Below are positions 27,212 through 36,314 of a stretch of 64,000 nucleotides of DNA, in pieces. This DNA is from Aestuariivirga sp. (GTDB taxonomy: Bacteria; Pseudomonadota; Alphaproteobacteria; Rhizobiales; Aestuariivirgaceae). The notes under the pieces are model-generated. The model was not told where the DNA came from. It did not search any database and saw only the letters and a program-made list of their open reading frames with translations. The DNA is taken from NCBI RefSeq assembly GCF_020252395.1, contig NZ_JADCDB010000031.1, positions 1 to 64,000 on the forward strand, written 5' to 3'. Numbering within the stretch: the first letter of the stretch is position 1; the number at the start of each line of letters is the position of its first letter. Position numbers and translations under genes: made by a program.

Positions 27212-29510
27212 CGACTTCGGGGCCGATGGCGTGCCGCACAGCAAGATGATCGATGATCTTCTCGCGCGCATGAGCCTGCGCGAGAAGGTGGGGCAATTGA
27301 ATTATCCCCATGCCGGAGGCTTGCCCACAACCGGGGCGGCCCAGGGGGCGGACACCAGGACGCTGATCCTGCGCGGCGAGCTATGCGGCACGTCGGCCGG
27401 CCATGATGCCGCGGCGCGGCGGGCGCTGCAGAAGCTCGCCGTGGAACAAGGGCCGCATGGCATTCCGCTGTTCTTCGCCAGGGACTGTTTGCAGCGCTAT
27501 GTGACGGGGGCGCCCATTCCGCTTGCGCAATCCTGCTCGTGGGAGCCGGAGCTGCTGCGGCGCATCGCGCAAATGACGGCGGCGGAGGCACGCGCCGATG
27601 GGGTGAACCTGAACTGGGCGCCGATGCTGGATATCAGCCATGACGCGCGCTGGGGCCGCGTGGCCGAAGGCCATGGCGAGCTGCCCTATCTCTGTTCAAG
27701 ATATGCCGAGGCCGTGGTGCAGGGCTATCAGGGGTCCGATGGCGATGTGGCCAAACCCTCCCGCATGATGGCGACGCTCAAGCACTTCGCGGGCTATGGC
27801 CTGGCGCTGGCGGGGCGTGACTATGCCGCGGTGGAGGCGAGCCCGGCGGCGCTGATGCGCATCATGGAACCCTTCCGCGCCGGCATCGCGGCGGGCGCGG
27901 GCGCGGTGATGGTGGCCTTCTCGGCCTTGAACGGCATGCCGGCGACGGCGCACCGCGTGCTGCTGCACCATGTTCTGCGCGAGCGCTTCGGCTTCGAGGG
28001 GCTCGTGGTGACGGACTTCACCGCGATCGACCCCGAACTCGTCAACCACGGGATTGCGGCCAATGCGCGCGAGGCGGCCTATCTCGCCTTCACGGCGGGG
28101 GTGACGGTGGACCTCGTGTCAGGGGCCTTCCTCAATCACCTCGAAGGGCTGGTGGCGGAGGGCCGCATCACGGAGGACGAGGTGACAGCGCGCTGCCGCC
28201 TGGTGCTGGAAGCCAAGGCGCGGCTGGGATTGTTCGAGGATCCCTATCTCGGCCTCGAAGAAGGCTCGCGCCGCGTGCGCAAGCCCGCCCATGTGGCGCT
28301 GGCGCGCGAGGCGGCGGTGAAGGGCCTGGTGCTGCTGAAAAACGATGGCGTGCTGCCGCTCGCCCGCGGCGGCAGACTCGCGGTGATCGGGCCGCTGGCG
28401 GACAACCGCATCGACATGCAGGGGACATGGGCCATCGACGTCGATCCGATGAGCAACGTGACGGTGCTGGACGGCCTGCGCCAAGGCGGCGGCAATACCC
28501 ACGTGCTGCACGCCAAGGGTTGCAACATCGTCGAGGATGGCAATGTGGCGGCGCGGCTCAACATCCACAACCGGCAGATGCCCTCCGCGGTCATCGACGG
28601 CCGGCCACTGGCGGAGATGATCGCCGAGGCACGCGCCGTCGCTTCAGAGGCGGACGCCATCGTGCTGTGCCTCGGCGAAGCGAAGGAACATGCGGGCGAG
28701 AGTTCGACGCGGCTCGACATTGCGCTGCCGGGCGCGCAGCAGGCGCTATTCGACGCCATGCGCGCCACGGGCAAGCCGCTGGTGGCGATCGCCATCGCAG
28801 GCCGGCCCCTGGCGTTGACGGGCATAATGGCGGCGGATGCGTTAATCTGGACCGGGCACCCCGGCGCGGAAGGCGGGCACGCCATTGCCGACGTGATCTA
28901 TGGCGGCAAGGCGCCCTCTGGGCGCCTCAGCATGGCCCTGCCGCGCCATGTGGGGCAATTGCCGCTGGCCACCGAGGAATTGCCAACAGGGCGGCCCAGG
29001 GATGCGATCGGCATCGATGTCGCGGGCGACCATGAGCTGGATGAAACGGGCCGCCACGCGTTCCGCAAGTTCACCACGGCCTGCATTCTCGAAGGGCCGG
29101 CAACGCCGCTGTTCCCCGCGGGCTTCGGCCTCACCTACACGCGCTTCGATTATGGCGCGGCCACCGCCAGCGCGCGCCTGCTGAAGGGCGGGCAGGCGGT
29201 GCTGGAGGTGAGCGTGCCGGTGACCAATGCGGGTGAGCGCGAAGGCACCGAGGTGGTGCAGCTTTGGCTGCGTGACCCCGTGGCCACGATCTCGCGGCCG
29301 GTGCGCGAGCTCCGGGGCTTCGTGCGCCTCACGCTCAAACCGGGTGACACAGCGGTTGCGCGCTTCCGCCTGACGGTGGCGGACCTCTGCTATGACCGCG
29401 GCGCCTCGCTCGAGAGCATGACGCGCAGCTGGGAGCCGGGCGAGTTCATCCTGATGCTCGGCCCCAATGCGCGCGACGTGCAGCCGCTGACGGTCACATG
29501 GGACGCCTGA
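27165..29510 (+). CDS. Glycoside hydrolase family 3 beta-glucosidase
   Basis: The protein has about 781 residues from the ATG at 27165 (GGAGGA adjacent) or 754 from 27246; the frame upstream of 27165 is a shadow. The N-terminal (beta/alpha)8 domain begins MIDDLLARMSLREKVGQLNY and has the conserved KHFAGYG near 206. The nucleophile motif GLVVTDFTAIDPE carries the catalytic Asp. The second alpha/beta domain starts about 390 (KGLVLLKNDGVLPLARGG), and a C-terminal fibronectin-III-like domain follows. There is no signal peptide, so it acts on oligosaccharides in the cytoplasm. It overlaps the GH144-like gene by 13 bases. Confidence 0.92.
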   Translation: MGRHGKTATLYSPPIDDFGADGVPHSKMIDDLLARMSLREKVGQLNYPHAGGLPTTGAAQGADTRTLILRGELCGTSAGHDAAARRALQKLAVEQGPHGIPLFFARDCLQRYVTGAPIPLAQSCSWEPELLRRIAQMTAAEARADGVNLNWAPMLDISHDARWGRVAEGHGELPYLCSRYAEAVVQGYQGSDGDVAKPSRMMATLKHFAGYGLALAGRDYAAVEASPAALMRIMEPFRAGIAAGAGAVMVAFSALNGMPATAHRVLLHHVLRERFGFEGLVVTDFTAIDPELVNHGIAANAREAAYLAFTAGVTVDLVSGAFLNHLEGLVAEGRITEDEVTARCRLVLEAKARLGLFEDPYLGLEEGSRRVRKPAHVALAREAAVKGLVLLKNDGVLPLARGGRLAVIGPLADNRIDMQGTWAIDVDPMSNVTVLDGLRQGGGNTHVLHAKGCNIVEDGNVAARLNIHNRQMPSAVIDGRPLAEMIAEARAVASEADAIVLCLGEAKEHAGESSTRLDIALPGAQQALFDAMRATGKPLVAIAIAGRPLALTGIMAADALIWTGHPGAEGGHAIADVIYGGKAPSGRLSMALPRHVGQLPLATEELPTGRPRDAIGIDVAGDHELDETGRHAFRKFTTACILEGPATPLFPAGFGLTYTRFDYGAATASARLLKGGQAVLEVSVPVTNAGEREGTEVVQLWLRDPVATISRPVRELRGFVRLTLKPGDTAVARFRLTVADLCYDRGASLESMTRSWEPGEFILMLGPNARDVQPLTVTWDA

Positions 29511-30718
29511 CCCTGCTCGATAAGGTGCAGATGGAGACGCTGCGCTATTTCACCGACTTCGCCCACCCGGAAAGCGGCATGGCGCGCGAACGCTTTGGCA
29601 CGCCCGGCATGCTGGACACGGTGACGACGGGCGGCACCGGCTTCGGCATCATGGCGATGATGGCGGGCGTCAGGCGACATTTTCTCGGAGCTGAACACGC
29701 CGCGGCGCAGATCACCCGCATCTGCGAGTTCCTGCTGAGCGCGCCGCGCTACCGCGGCGCCTTCGCGCATTGGATGAACGGCAATAGCGGCGCCACCGTC
29801 TCCTTTTCGCCCCAGGACGATGGCGGCGACATTGTGGAGACGGCATTCCTGGTGATGGGGCTCATCACGGCGCGGCAATATCTGGGCGGGTCCGCGCCGC
29901 GCCTGACGCGGCTGATCGACGAGCTGTGGCGCGGCGTCGACTGGGCGGGCTATTGCCCGTCGCCCGGCGCCATGATGTGGCACTGGAGCCCGCGGCACGG
30001 CTTCGGCATGGGGCTTGAACTGCGCGGCTGGCATGAGGCGCTTGTCGCCTTCGTGCTGGGCGCGGGCTCGCCCACCCACTCCATCGACCCGCGCGCCTAT
30101 TGGCTGGGCTGGAAGAACAGCCCCACTTACCGCAATGGGCAGAGCTATTACCGCATATACTTGCCGCTCGGACCGGCGATGGGGGGGCCGCTGTTCTTTT
30201 CCCACTATTCCTTCCTGGGCCTCGACCCGCGCGGGCTTGAGGATGACGGCCTTTCTTTCTTCGGCCAAAACCGGGCGCAGGTGCGTATCAACCGGGCGCA
30301 TTGCATGGCCAACCCGCATGGTTTCGCGGGCTATGGCAAGGATTGCTGGGGCCTCACCTCCTGCGATGGGCCGCATGGCTACGAGGCCTTCGCGCCAGCG
30401 CACGACAAGGGTGTGATTGCGCCCACGGCCGCGCTCGCCTCCATGCCCTATCTGCCGCACGCCGCGCTGGCGGCGCTCAGCCATTTCAATCGCTATCAGG
30501 ATGGCGCGCTGTGGGGCGATTATGGCTTCCGCGACGCCTTCTGCCCGCAGGAGGGCTGGGTCGCGGAGAGCCACCTCGCCATCAACCAGGGGCCGATCGT
30601 GGCGATGATCGAGAATCACCGCTCGGGATTGCTGTGGCAGCTGTTCATGTCCGCGCCCGAGGTGCGTGCGGGGCTAAGCCGGCTGGGCATCCGCTACCAC
30701 GGCTGGCGCGCGGCCTGA
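29498..30718 (+). CDS. Glucoamylase/GH144-like (PF10091) glucan hydrolase
   Basis: The 406-residue protein has the all-helical barrel features of the PF10091 family, which includes GH144 endo-beta-1,2-glucanases and sophorose-releasing exo enzymes. Recognisable stretches are LRYFTDFAHPESGMARER, VTTGGTGFGIMAMMAG, DDGGDIVETAFLVMGLI, GGPLFFSHYSFLGLDPRGL and INQGPIVAMIENHRSGLLW. No signal peptide is seen, so it is probably cytoplasmic or exported by another route. The start overlaps the GH3 stop, indicating a two-gene unit for glucan breakdown. Beta-1,2-glucan as substrate is inferred from the family and from the GH3 partner. Confidence 0.85.
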   Translation: MGRLTLLDKVQMETLRYFTDFAHPESGMARERFGTPGMLDTVTTGGTGFGIMAMMAGVRRHFLGAEHAAAQITRICEFLLSAPRYRGAFAHWMNGNSGATVSFSPQDDGGDIVETAFLVMGLITARQYLGGSAPRLTRLIDELWRGVDWAGYCPSPGAMMWHWSPRHGFGMGLELRGWHEALVAFVLGAGSPTHSIDPRAYWLGWKNSPTYRNGQSYYRIYLPLGPAMGGPLFFSHYSFLGLDPRGLEDDGLSFFGQNRAQVRINRAHCMANPHGFAGYGKDCWGLTSCDGPHGYEAFAPAHDKGVIAPTAALASMPYLPHAALAALSHFNRYQDGALWGDYGFRDAFCPQEGWVAESHLAINQGPIVAMIENHRSGLLWQLFMSAPEVRAGLSRLGIRYHGWRAA

Positions 30719-32452
30719 AAAAGGCGGCACGGGAACGCCCGGCTCCGAGACGATGGCGACGCTGCGCTGGTAGAGCCCGTCAGATTCGCTTCCCATGCCA
30801 TTGCCGATGCCAAGCAGGCCGGCATGGGCGAGCGGACCCCTCAGCAGGGCAACGATCTTGCCCTGGGCTTCCGGGTCGATCTGCGCCAGCGCATCGTCCA
30901 TCACCAGCCAGTCCGGCTTCTGCAGCATGGCGCGGGCGAAGGCGATGGATTGGCGCTCGCTGGCATTCAGCGACTGGTCCCAGCGCCCGGAGACGGAGAG
31001 TCCCGCCACCAGATGACCGAGGCCCACCGCATCGAGCGCGGCGGCCACCTCGCCCGGCGCATAATCGCCGGGCGGATGCGGATAGCAAACCGCATCGATG
31101 AGCGGACCCGGCGGCACATAGGCTTCGGTGGGCATGTAAAGCGCGCGGCCCTGGGCCGGCATAACGATGCGGCCTTCGCCAATCGCCCACAGTCCCGCGA
31201 TGGCGCGGAACAGCAGCGTCTTGCCGGAGCCCGAAAGGCCATGCAGCAGCAGGCGCTCGCCGGGGCCGGCCACCACCGGGTCTTCGGCGAGGCTGACGCA
31301 GAGATAGGGCGTCATCACGCGGAGGCCGGAGAAGGCTGCACTGTTGCCCTCCTCGCGCCGCGCGATGCGCGGGGCCCCGGTCACGGCGGCATTGTCAAGC
31401 GCGGCGAGCGCGTGGTGGAAGCTGGTGACGCGGCCGAGCGTTGCCCGCCAGTTGGCGATGGCGGGGACATTGTTGACATACCAGCGCAGCGCGCTCTGCA
31501 CCTGGTTGAAGGCGCCGACGATGAGCATCAACTCGCCGATGGTCATGCTTCCGGCGAAATAGAAGGGCGATGCCGCCACGATGGGCGCCACCAGCGCGAA
31601 CCAGCCGAAGCCCGCCGTCACCCAGGTGAGCCCCACCGTGGCGCGGATGGCGGCGCGGATGACATCCACCACATGGCCGAAGGTGGCGCCGATACGCTGC
31701 AACTCCGCGGCCTCGCCATGGTGGATGGCGATGTTGTCCCGCGATTCGTTCACCCGCACGAGTTCGAAGCGGAACGACGCCTCGCGCGCCGAGCGTTCGG
31801 CATTGAGACCGACCAGCCGGCGGCCCACCCGCCAGCTGAGCCACGAGGCGGCCCCCGCATAGAGCAGCGCGCACCACACCATGAAGCCATGGATCTCGTA
31901 GCTGTGACCGGCGACGGGAATGCTCACCGTGCCCGACTGCCCCCACAGGACGCCGATGAAGGAGACCAGCAGCAAGGTGGACTGGAACAGGCCGATGCCC
32001 AGTGCGGCGGTGAGGTCGGCCAGATTGTCTGCATCGATCTGCATGCGCTGGTCTGGGTTTTCGCCGATCGAACCGGAGCGGGCGATGGCGTCGGCACGGC
32101 CGGGCTTCATCCACTGGCCAAGCAGCGCGCCCAACAGGCCCCGGCGCAGCGTGAGCTTCAGCGTCTGGTCGAGCCAGAGCTGCCCGACATTGAGGGCGAG
32201 CAGCACCAGGGCCAGCCCGGCGAAGACGCGCAGCTGATGCAGAAAGCCCGCAAAGTCCTTGTGGGTGAGCGAGTCGTAGAACGGCTTGTTCCAGGCGTTG
32301 AGCAGGATCTGGTACCAGGCCGTGGCGGCAATCACCGCGACGAGCGCCGCCATCAGCAGCAGGATGCGCCCGCCGCAGCGGCTGGCGCGCAGCAGCGCAA
32401 CCATCCCGCCGAGCTGTCCGCCAAGGCCCTGTCCGGTTGCCGGCTCGTTCAT
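30674..32452 (-). CDS. SbmA/BacA- or YddA-like ABC transporter (fused permease-ATPase) with degenerate ATPase motifs
   Basis: The 592-residue protein fuses an ABC_membrane_2-type transmembrane domain (about 1-330) to an ATP-binding domain (about 370-570). The membrane part has the family signature NPDQRMQIDADNLADLTAAL, and the family's SFRFELVRVNESRDNIAIHH. Walker A GLSGSGKTLLFRAIAGLW is intact. However, the signature reads NASERQSIAFARAML instead of LSLGEQQR. Walker B is LVMDDALAQ with Asp in place of the catalytic Glu, and the H-loop region reads GIGNGMGSE without the usual His. ATP hydrolysis may be impaired. The C-terminus overlaps the end of the GH144-like gene by 45 bases, tail to tail. 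Confidence 0.88.
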   Translation of the reverse strand: MNEPATGQGLGGQLGGMVALLRASRCGGRILLLMAALVAVIAATAWYQILLNAWNKPFYDSLTHKDFAGFLHQLRVFAGLALVLLALNVGQLWLDQTLKLTLRRGLLGALLGQWMKPGRADAIARSGSIGENPDQRMQIDADNLADLTAALGIGLFQSTLLLVSFIGVLWGQSGTVSIPVAGHSYEIHGFMVWCALLYAGAASWLSWRVGRRLVGLNAERSAREASFRFELVRVNESRDNIAIHHGEAAELQRIGATFGHVVDVIRAAIRATVGLTWVTAGFGWFALVAPIVAASPFYFAGSMTIGELMLIVGAFNQVQSALRWYVNNVPAIANWRATLGRVTSFHHALAALDNAAVTGAPRIARREEGNSAAFSGLRVMTPYLCVSLAEDPVVAGPGERLLLHGLSGSGKTLLFRAIAGLWAIGEGRIVMPAQGRALYMPTEAYVPPGPLIDAVCYPHPPGDYAPGEVAAALDAVGLGHLVAGLSVSGRWDQSLNASERQSIAFARAMLQKPDWLVMDDALAQIDPEAQGKIVALLRGPLAHAGLLGIGNGMGSESDGLYQRSVAIVSEPGVPVPPFSGRAPAVVADAQPA

Positions 32453-32495
32453 CGGCTGAGCTTATCTCCGGGCGCCGGCGCGCGAAAGAACCCGC

Positions 32496-33278
32496 TCAAT
32501 ACATCGACTTGATGTCGGCGAGCTCGCGCGCGAGGCCCGCTTCGTCATTGGCCTCGATGAGGCGGGTAATGGCGGACAGGCGCGGGCCGATGAGCGCGCC
32601 GGTGACGGTGAAGAACTCGTCCTCGTCGATCGCCCCGGTGGGCTTGCCGTCCGCCGCGAACATCAGCGCCACGCAGGCGATGGAGAACACCGCAACATTG
32701 GTCTCGGCCTTCGCAAAGAAGCGGTTCTTCTCCGAAACCGCGCCGATGCGGGCGACCGGGCCCTGCCCGGCCAGCGCGATCAGAATACGCGCCATCATCT
32801 CGTTGTCGGAGACGGCCTCGTCGAGGCGCGGGGCGAGGCTGCGGCGGGCGGCATCCACCCGGTGCTCGAGGATGAGCCAGGGGGGCGAGGAATAGCGCCC
32901 GGCGACGTGGATGGCGGCGCGGTAAAAGTAGGCGTTGAAGGTGGGGTTGTGGGTGAGGCGGTCGCTGCGGATGTCTTTCGCCACCGCATGCATCAGCCCG
33001 GGCGTGAAGGGCGATGGCAGTTTGCGCCAGGACGGCAGGAACAGCGCGATCGAGACATTGGCGCTCCAGTTCATCAGCGCGTCCACCATGCGGGCCCCCC
33101 GCGCCACGAAGCGGGAGAGGAAGGGCACGCGGTTGGGCTCACCCTTGCCGAACCGGTCCGCATTGGCGAGGTCGCGGATGTAATACTGGGCGGCGCGCAA
33201 GCCATCGCGCACCCCTGCGGCAGCGCAGGTGGCATGGGCGGCGAGCGGAACGGTTTCGGCGCGCGAAGCGGTGGTCAT
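32496..33278 (-). CDS. Conserved-looking protein of unknown function
   Basis: The 260-residue soluble protein has no signal peptide and no motif I recognise. It is mostly helical in composition, with the stretches AQYYIRDLANADRFG, FTPGLMHAVAKDIRSDRLTH and FFAKAETNVAVFSIACVALM. It has one moderately hydrophobic segment near residues 190-205. It is transcribed upstream of the SbmA-like gene with a 43-base gap, so the two may form an operon. Codon usage looks like that of its neighbours. Confidence 0.7.
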   Translation of the reverse strand: MTTASRAETVPLAAHATCAAAGVRDGLRAAQYYIRDLANADRFGKGEPNRVPFLSRFVARGARMVDALMNWSANVSIALFLPSWRKLPSPFTPGLMHAVAKDIRSDRLTHNPTFNAYFYRAAIHVAGRYSSPPWLILEHRVDAARRSLAPRLDEAVSDNEMMARILIALAGQGPVARIGAVSEKNRFFAKAETNVAVFSIACVALMFAADGKPTGAIDEDEFFTVTGALIGPRLSAITRLIEANDEAGLARELADIKSMY

Positions 33279-33320
33279 GGCCCCATTTGAGCCTCAGGGA
33301 GGCCCGTCCGTCAAGTTTTC

Positions 33321-34988
33321 CTATTTCTTCAGGGATGCGTTGCGGATGTCGGAGAGACTGCGGGCCGGGGTGATGGCCTCCGGGTCCAGAAGGCAGTGGA
33401 TGATCGCCGGTGTCCCGCTGGTGCGGGCGCGGGCCAGCGCCGGGCCGAACTCGGCGGTGGTCCGCACGGTTTCGCCATGGCCGCCATAGGCGCGGGCCAG
33501 CGCCGCGAAGTCCGGGTTCTTCAGTTCGGTGGCCGAGATGCGGTTGGGGTATTCCCGCTCCTGGTGCATGCGGATGGTGCCGTACATGCCGTTGTCGACC
33601 ACCACCACGATGACGGGGAGGCCATACTGCATGAGGGTGGCGAATTCCTGGCCGTTCATCATGAAGCAGCCATCGCCGGCGAAGGCGATGACCTCGCGCC
33701 CGGGCTTCAAAGACTTGGCGGCAACCGAGGCCGGCACGCCATAGCCCATGGTGCCGGAGGTGGGTGCGAGCTGCGAGGCGAAGGCGCGGAAGGGCCAGAA
33801 GCGGTGCACCCAGGTGGCATAATTGCCTGCGCCATTGCAGTAGACGGTGTCGGCCGGCATCACCTGTTTCAGGTGTTCCATGACCTCCGCCATCTGCAGG
33901 CTGCCGGCGGTCCTGACCTTCGAGGTGTCACTCCACGCCAGGTAATCGGCATGGGCGGCCTTCGGCGCACCGGCCCAGTTCACCGCATTGGGCTTCGGCA
34001 GTTCGGCGGCGGCGGCCGTGAAGGCATGGGGTGTGGCCAGAATGCCGAGCCCTGCGCGGTAAACCTTGTTCAGTTCCTCCGCACCCGGATGAACATGGAC
34101 GAGCTTCAACCCATCGCCCGGAATGTCGAGCAGCGTGTAGCTCTGCGACGGCATCTCGGAGAGCCTGCCGCCGACGAGCAGCACAAGGTCGGCATCCTTC
34201 ACGCGCTGCAGCAGCTTCGGGTTGGGGCCGATGCCGAGATCGCCTGCGAAGTTCGGATGATCCGCCGGAAACAGCATCTGGCGGCGGAAGGTGACGGCGA
34301 CGGGGAGATCGAAAGCCTCGGCGAAGCGCACGAGATCCTTCACCCCCTGCTCGCTCCAGCCGGAGCCGCCGGCGAGCACAATGGGGCGCTCCGCTGCGAG
34401 CAGGCGGCGCCGCAGCGCCTCCATGTCGGCGGCGCCGGGCTTCATCACAACGGGCGCGCAGGGCGGCGCGTCGGCCACCTCCACCCGGTCGGCGAGCATG
34501 TCTTCCGGCAGTGCGATCACCACGGGGCCGGGGCGGCCTTGCGTTGCCACGTGGAAGGCGCGGCTGACGATTTCGGGAATGCGTTCGGCGCGGTCGATCT
34601 CCACCACCCATTTGGCCATGGAACCGAAGACCGCCTTGCAGTCGATCTCCTGGAAGGCCTCGCGCTCCTTCATGCCGCGCGCGACTTGCCCCACGAACAT
34701 GATGAGCGGGGTCGAATCCTGCGCGGCCACGTGAACGCCACAGGAGGCATTGGTGGCGCCGGGTCCGCGGGTGACCATGACGATGCCGGGCCGGCCCGTC
34801 ATCTTGCCCGCGGCTTCGGCCATGTAGGCGGCCCCGCCTTCCTGGCGGCAGACAATGGTCTTGATCGCGGCGTCATGCAACGCGTCGAGCACGGCCAAGT
34901 AGCTTTCTCCCGGCACGCAGAAGACATGGGACGTGCCGTGAAGTTTCAGCTGGTCGACGAGGATCTGGCCGCCGGTTCGCTTGATCAT
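33321..34988 (-). CDS. Thiamine-pyrophosphate-dependent enzyme (acetolactate-synthase-like)
   Basis: The 555-residue protein has the three-domain TPP layout. The N-terminal PYR domain includes IVCRQEGGAAYMAEAAGKMT with the cofactor-activating Glu near residue 51. The central domain begins about 190, and a C-terminal PP domain carries the ThDP/Mg motif GDGCFMMNGQEFATLMQYGL and then VVVDNGMYGTI. It resembles acetolactate synthase large subunits, glyoxylate carboligases and other 2-oxoacid decarboxylases, but no small subunit is nearby, so a catabolic role is more likely. Its start overlaps the HisD-like stop (ATGA). Confidence 0.9.
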   Translation of the reverse strand: MIKRTGGQILVDQLKLHGTSHVFCVPGESYLAVLDALHDAAIKTIVCRQEGGAAYMAEAAGKMTGRPGIVMVTRGPGATNASCGVHVAAQDSTPLIMFVGQVARGMKEREAFQEIDCKAVFGSMAKWVVEIDRAERIPEIVSRAFHVATQGRPGPVVIALPEDMLADRVEVADAPPCAPVVMKPGAADMEALRRRLLAAERPIVLAGGSGWSEQGVKDLVRFAEAFDLPVAVTFRRQMLFPADHPNFAGDLGIGPNPKLLQRVKDADLVLLVGGRLSEMPSQSYTLLDIPGDGLKLVHVHPGAEELNKVYRAGLGILATPHAFTAAAAELPKPNAVNWAGAPKAAHADYLAWSDTSKVRTAGSLQMAEVMEHLKQVMPADTVYCNGAGNYATWVHRFWPFRAFASQLAPTSGTMGYGVPASVAAKSLKPGREVIAFAGDGCFMMNGQEFATLMQYGLPVIVVVVDNGMYGTIRMHQEREYPNRISATELKNPDFAALARAYGGHGETVRTTAEFGPALARARTSGTPAIIHCLLDPEAITPARSLSDIRNASLKK

Positions 34989-36310
34989 CGATTGGTTCTC
35001 AGCAGGCGGGCGCGGGTTTCGGAAACGGCATTGGCGTGGCCGTCGAAGCCCTCGTAGCGGGCGATGACTTCGGCGTGCCTGGCGAGCTCGGGATAGCCCT
35101 TGCCGGTCACATAGGCGACGGAGGTGCGCTTCATGAAATCATGCACGGTCAAGGGCGAGCCGGTCCTGGCCCAGCCGCTGGTGGGAAGCACATGGTTGAC
35201 GCCGATCACGAAGTTGCCGAGGGTCGGCGGCGTGTGGCGGCCCAAGAGGATCTCGCCGGCATTCTCCAGGCGGCCCAGATACTGGAAGGGCTCGCCGGAA
35301 TGAACGCCCAGATGCTCCGGCGCATACTCGTTGCAGAAGGCGATGGCCTCCGCCTCGTCGCGGGCCAGCACGATGCCGCCCATCGGGCCGCCCAACACGG
35401 CCGAGGAATAGGACACGCGCTGTTCGCCCATCTGCTGCCAGAAGTCGGGGATGGCCTGCATCGCGTCTTCCGCCACCTTGGCGTCCCACGTCACGAGGAA
35501 GGCGGAGGAGTCGGGCCCATGCTCCGACTCGATAATGAGATCGAGCGCGGCGAGGCGGCCATCGGCGGTTTCGTCCGCCAGCACGATCAACTCGCTGGGG
35601 CCGGCCGGCGTGCCGGTGTCGATGACATGCGAGACGAGGCGCTTGGCAGCGCCCACCCAGGGGCTTCCCGGCCCCACCACCTTCGAGCACCTGGGGATCG
35701 TGGCCGTGCCATAGGCCACAGCCGCGATGCCCTGCGCGCCACCGGCCTTGAACACCTTGGAGACACCCGCCATGCGCGCGGCGACCAGCGTCGCGTCATC
35801 GATCGAACCGTCCCGTCCCGGCGGGGTGATGATGCAAATCTCCTTCACACCCGCGACAGCCGCCGGGATCGCCTCCATCAGCACCGAGGACGGAAACGCC
35901 CCCTTGCCGCGCGGCACGTAGCAGGCGACCGAGGGAATGGCGGTAGTGCGGTCGCCCGCGAAGACGCCGGGGCGGATTTCGTGGAACCACATTTCCTCTG
36001 GCTTCTGGTCCTCGTGGAATTTGCGGATGGAGCCCGCCATGAAGCCGAGGGCTTCCTTCACTTTGGGGTCCAGCGTCTTCTCTGCGCGTGCGAAATCGGC
36101 CTCCGTGGCGGCCAGCGAACCGGCCTCGACCGGCGCCTTGTCGAACTGGCGGGCAAAGCGCGCCACCGCCTTGTCGCCCTCATGGCGCACGGCGTGGATG
36201 ATGGGCTTCACCTTCTCCTCGAACTCGGAGAGATCGGCCTCGGCGCGCTTCAGCAGCTGGTCACGCGCGGTGCGCGTCATCTTCGACAGGTCGTGGAAGG
36301 AGATAGCCAT
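34985..36310 (-). CDS. hisD: Histidinol dehydrogenase family protein (probably catabolic paralogue)
   Basis: The 441-residue protein is a HisD homologue: YVPRGKGAFPSSVLMEAIPA, VFKAGGAQGIAAVAYGTATI, GPGSPWVGAAKRLVS and the catalytic Glu-His in CNEYAPEHLG are all conserved. The zinc-ligand segment reads IIESEHGPDS, with Glu at the position usually filled by Gln (SQAEHG). No other his genes are present, and it is flanked by sugar- and purine-catabolism-type genes. I infer an alcohol dehydrogenase paralogue, like those acting on dihydroxypropanesulfonate (HpsN), rather than a histidine-biosynthesis enzyme. The symbol records family only. Confidence 0.87.
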   Translation of the reverse strand: MAISFHDLSKMTRTARDQLLKRAEADLSEFEEKVKPIIHAVRHEGDKAVARFARQFDKAPVEAGSLAATEADFARAEKTLDPKVKEALGFMAGSIRKFHEDQKPEEMWFHEIRPGVFAGDRTTAIPSVACYVPRGKGAFPSSVLMEAIPAAVAGVKEICIITPPGRDGSIDDATLVAARMAGVSKVFKAGGAQGIAAVAYGTATIPRCSKVVGPGSPWVGAAKRLVSHVIDTGTPAGPSELIVLADETADGRLAALDLIIESEHGPDSSAFLVTWDAKVAEDAMQAIPDFWQQMGEQRVSYSSAVLGGPMGGIVLARDEAEAIAFCNEYAPEHLGVHSGEPFQYLGRLENAGEILLGRHTPPTLGNFVIGVNHVLPTSGWARTGSPLTVHDFMKRTSVAYVTGKGYPELARHAEVIARYEGFDGHANAVSETRARLLRTNR

Positions 36311-36314
36311 GCGA

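Noticed and set aside
34985-36310. HisD as part of histidine biosynthesis
   Set aside because: No other his genes are nearby, the operon is catabolic in character, and the zinc-ligand segment differs from canonical HisD.
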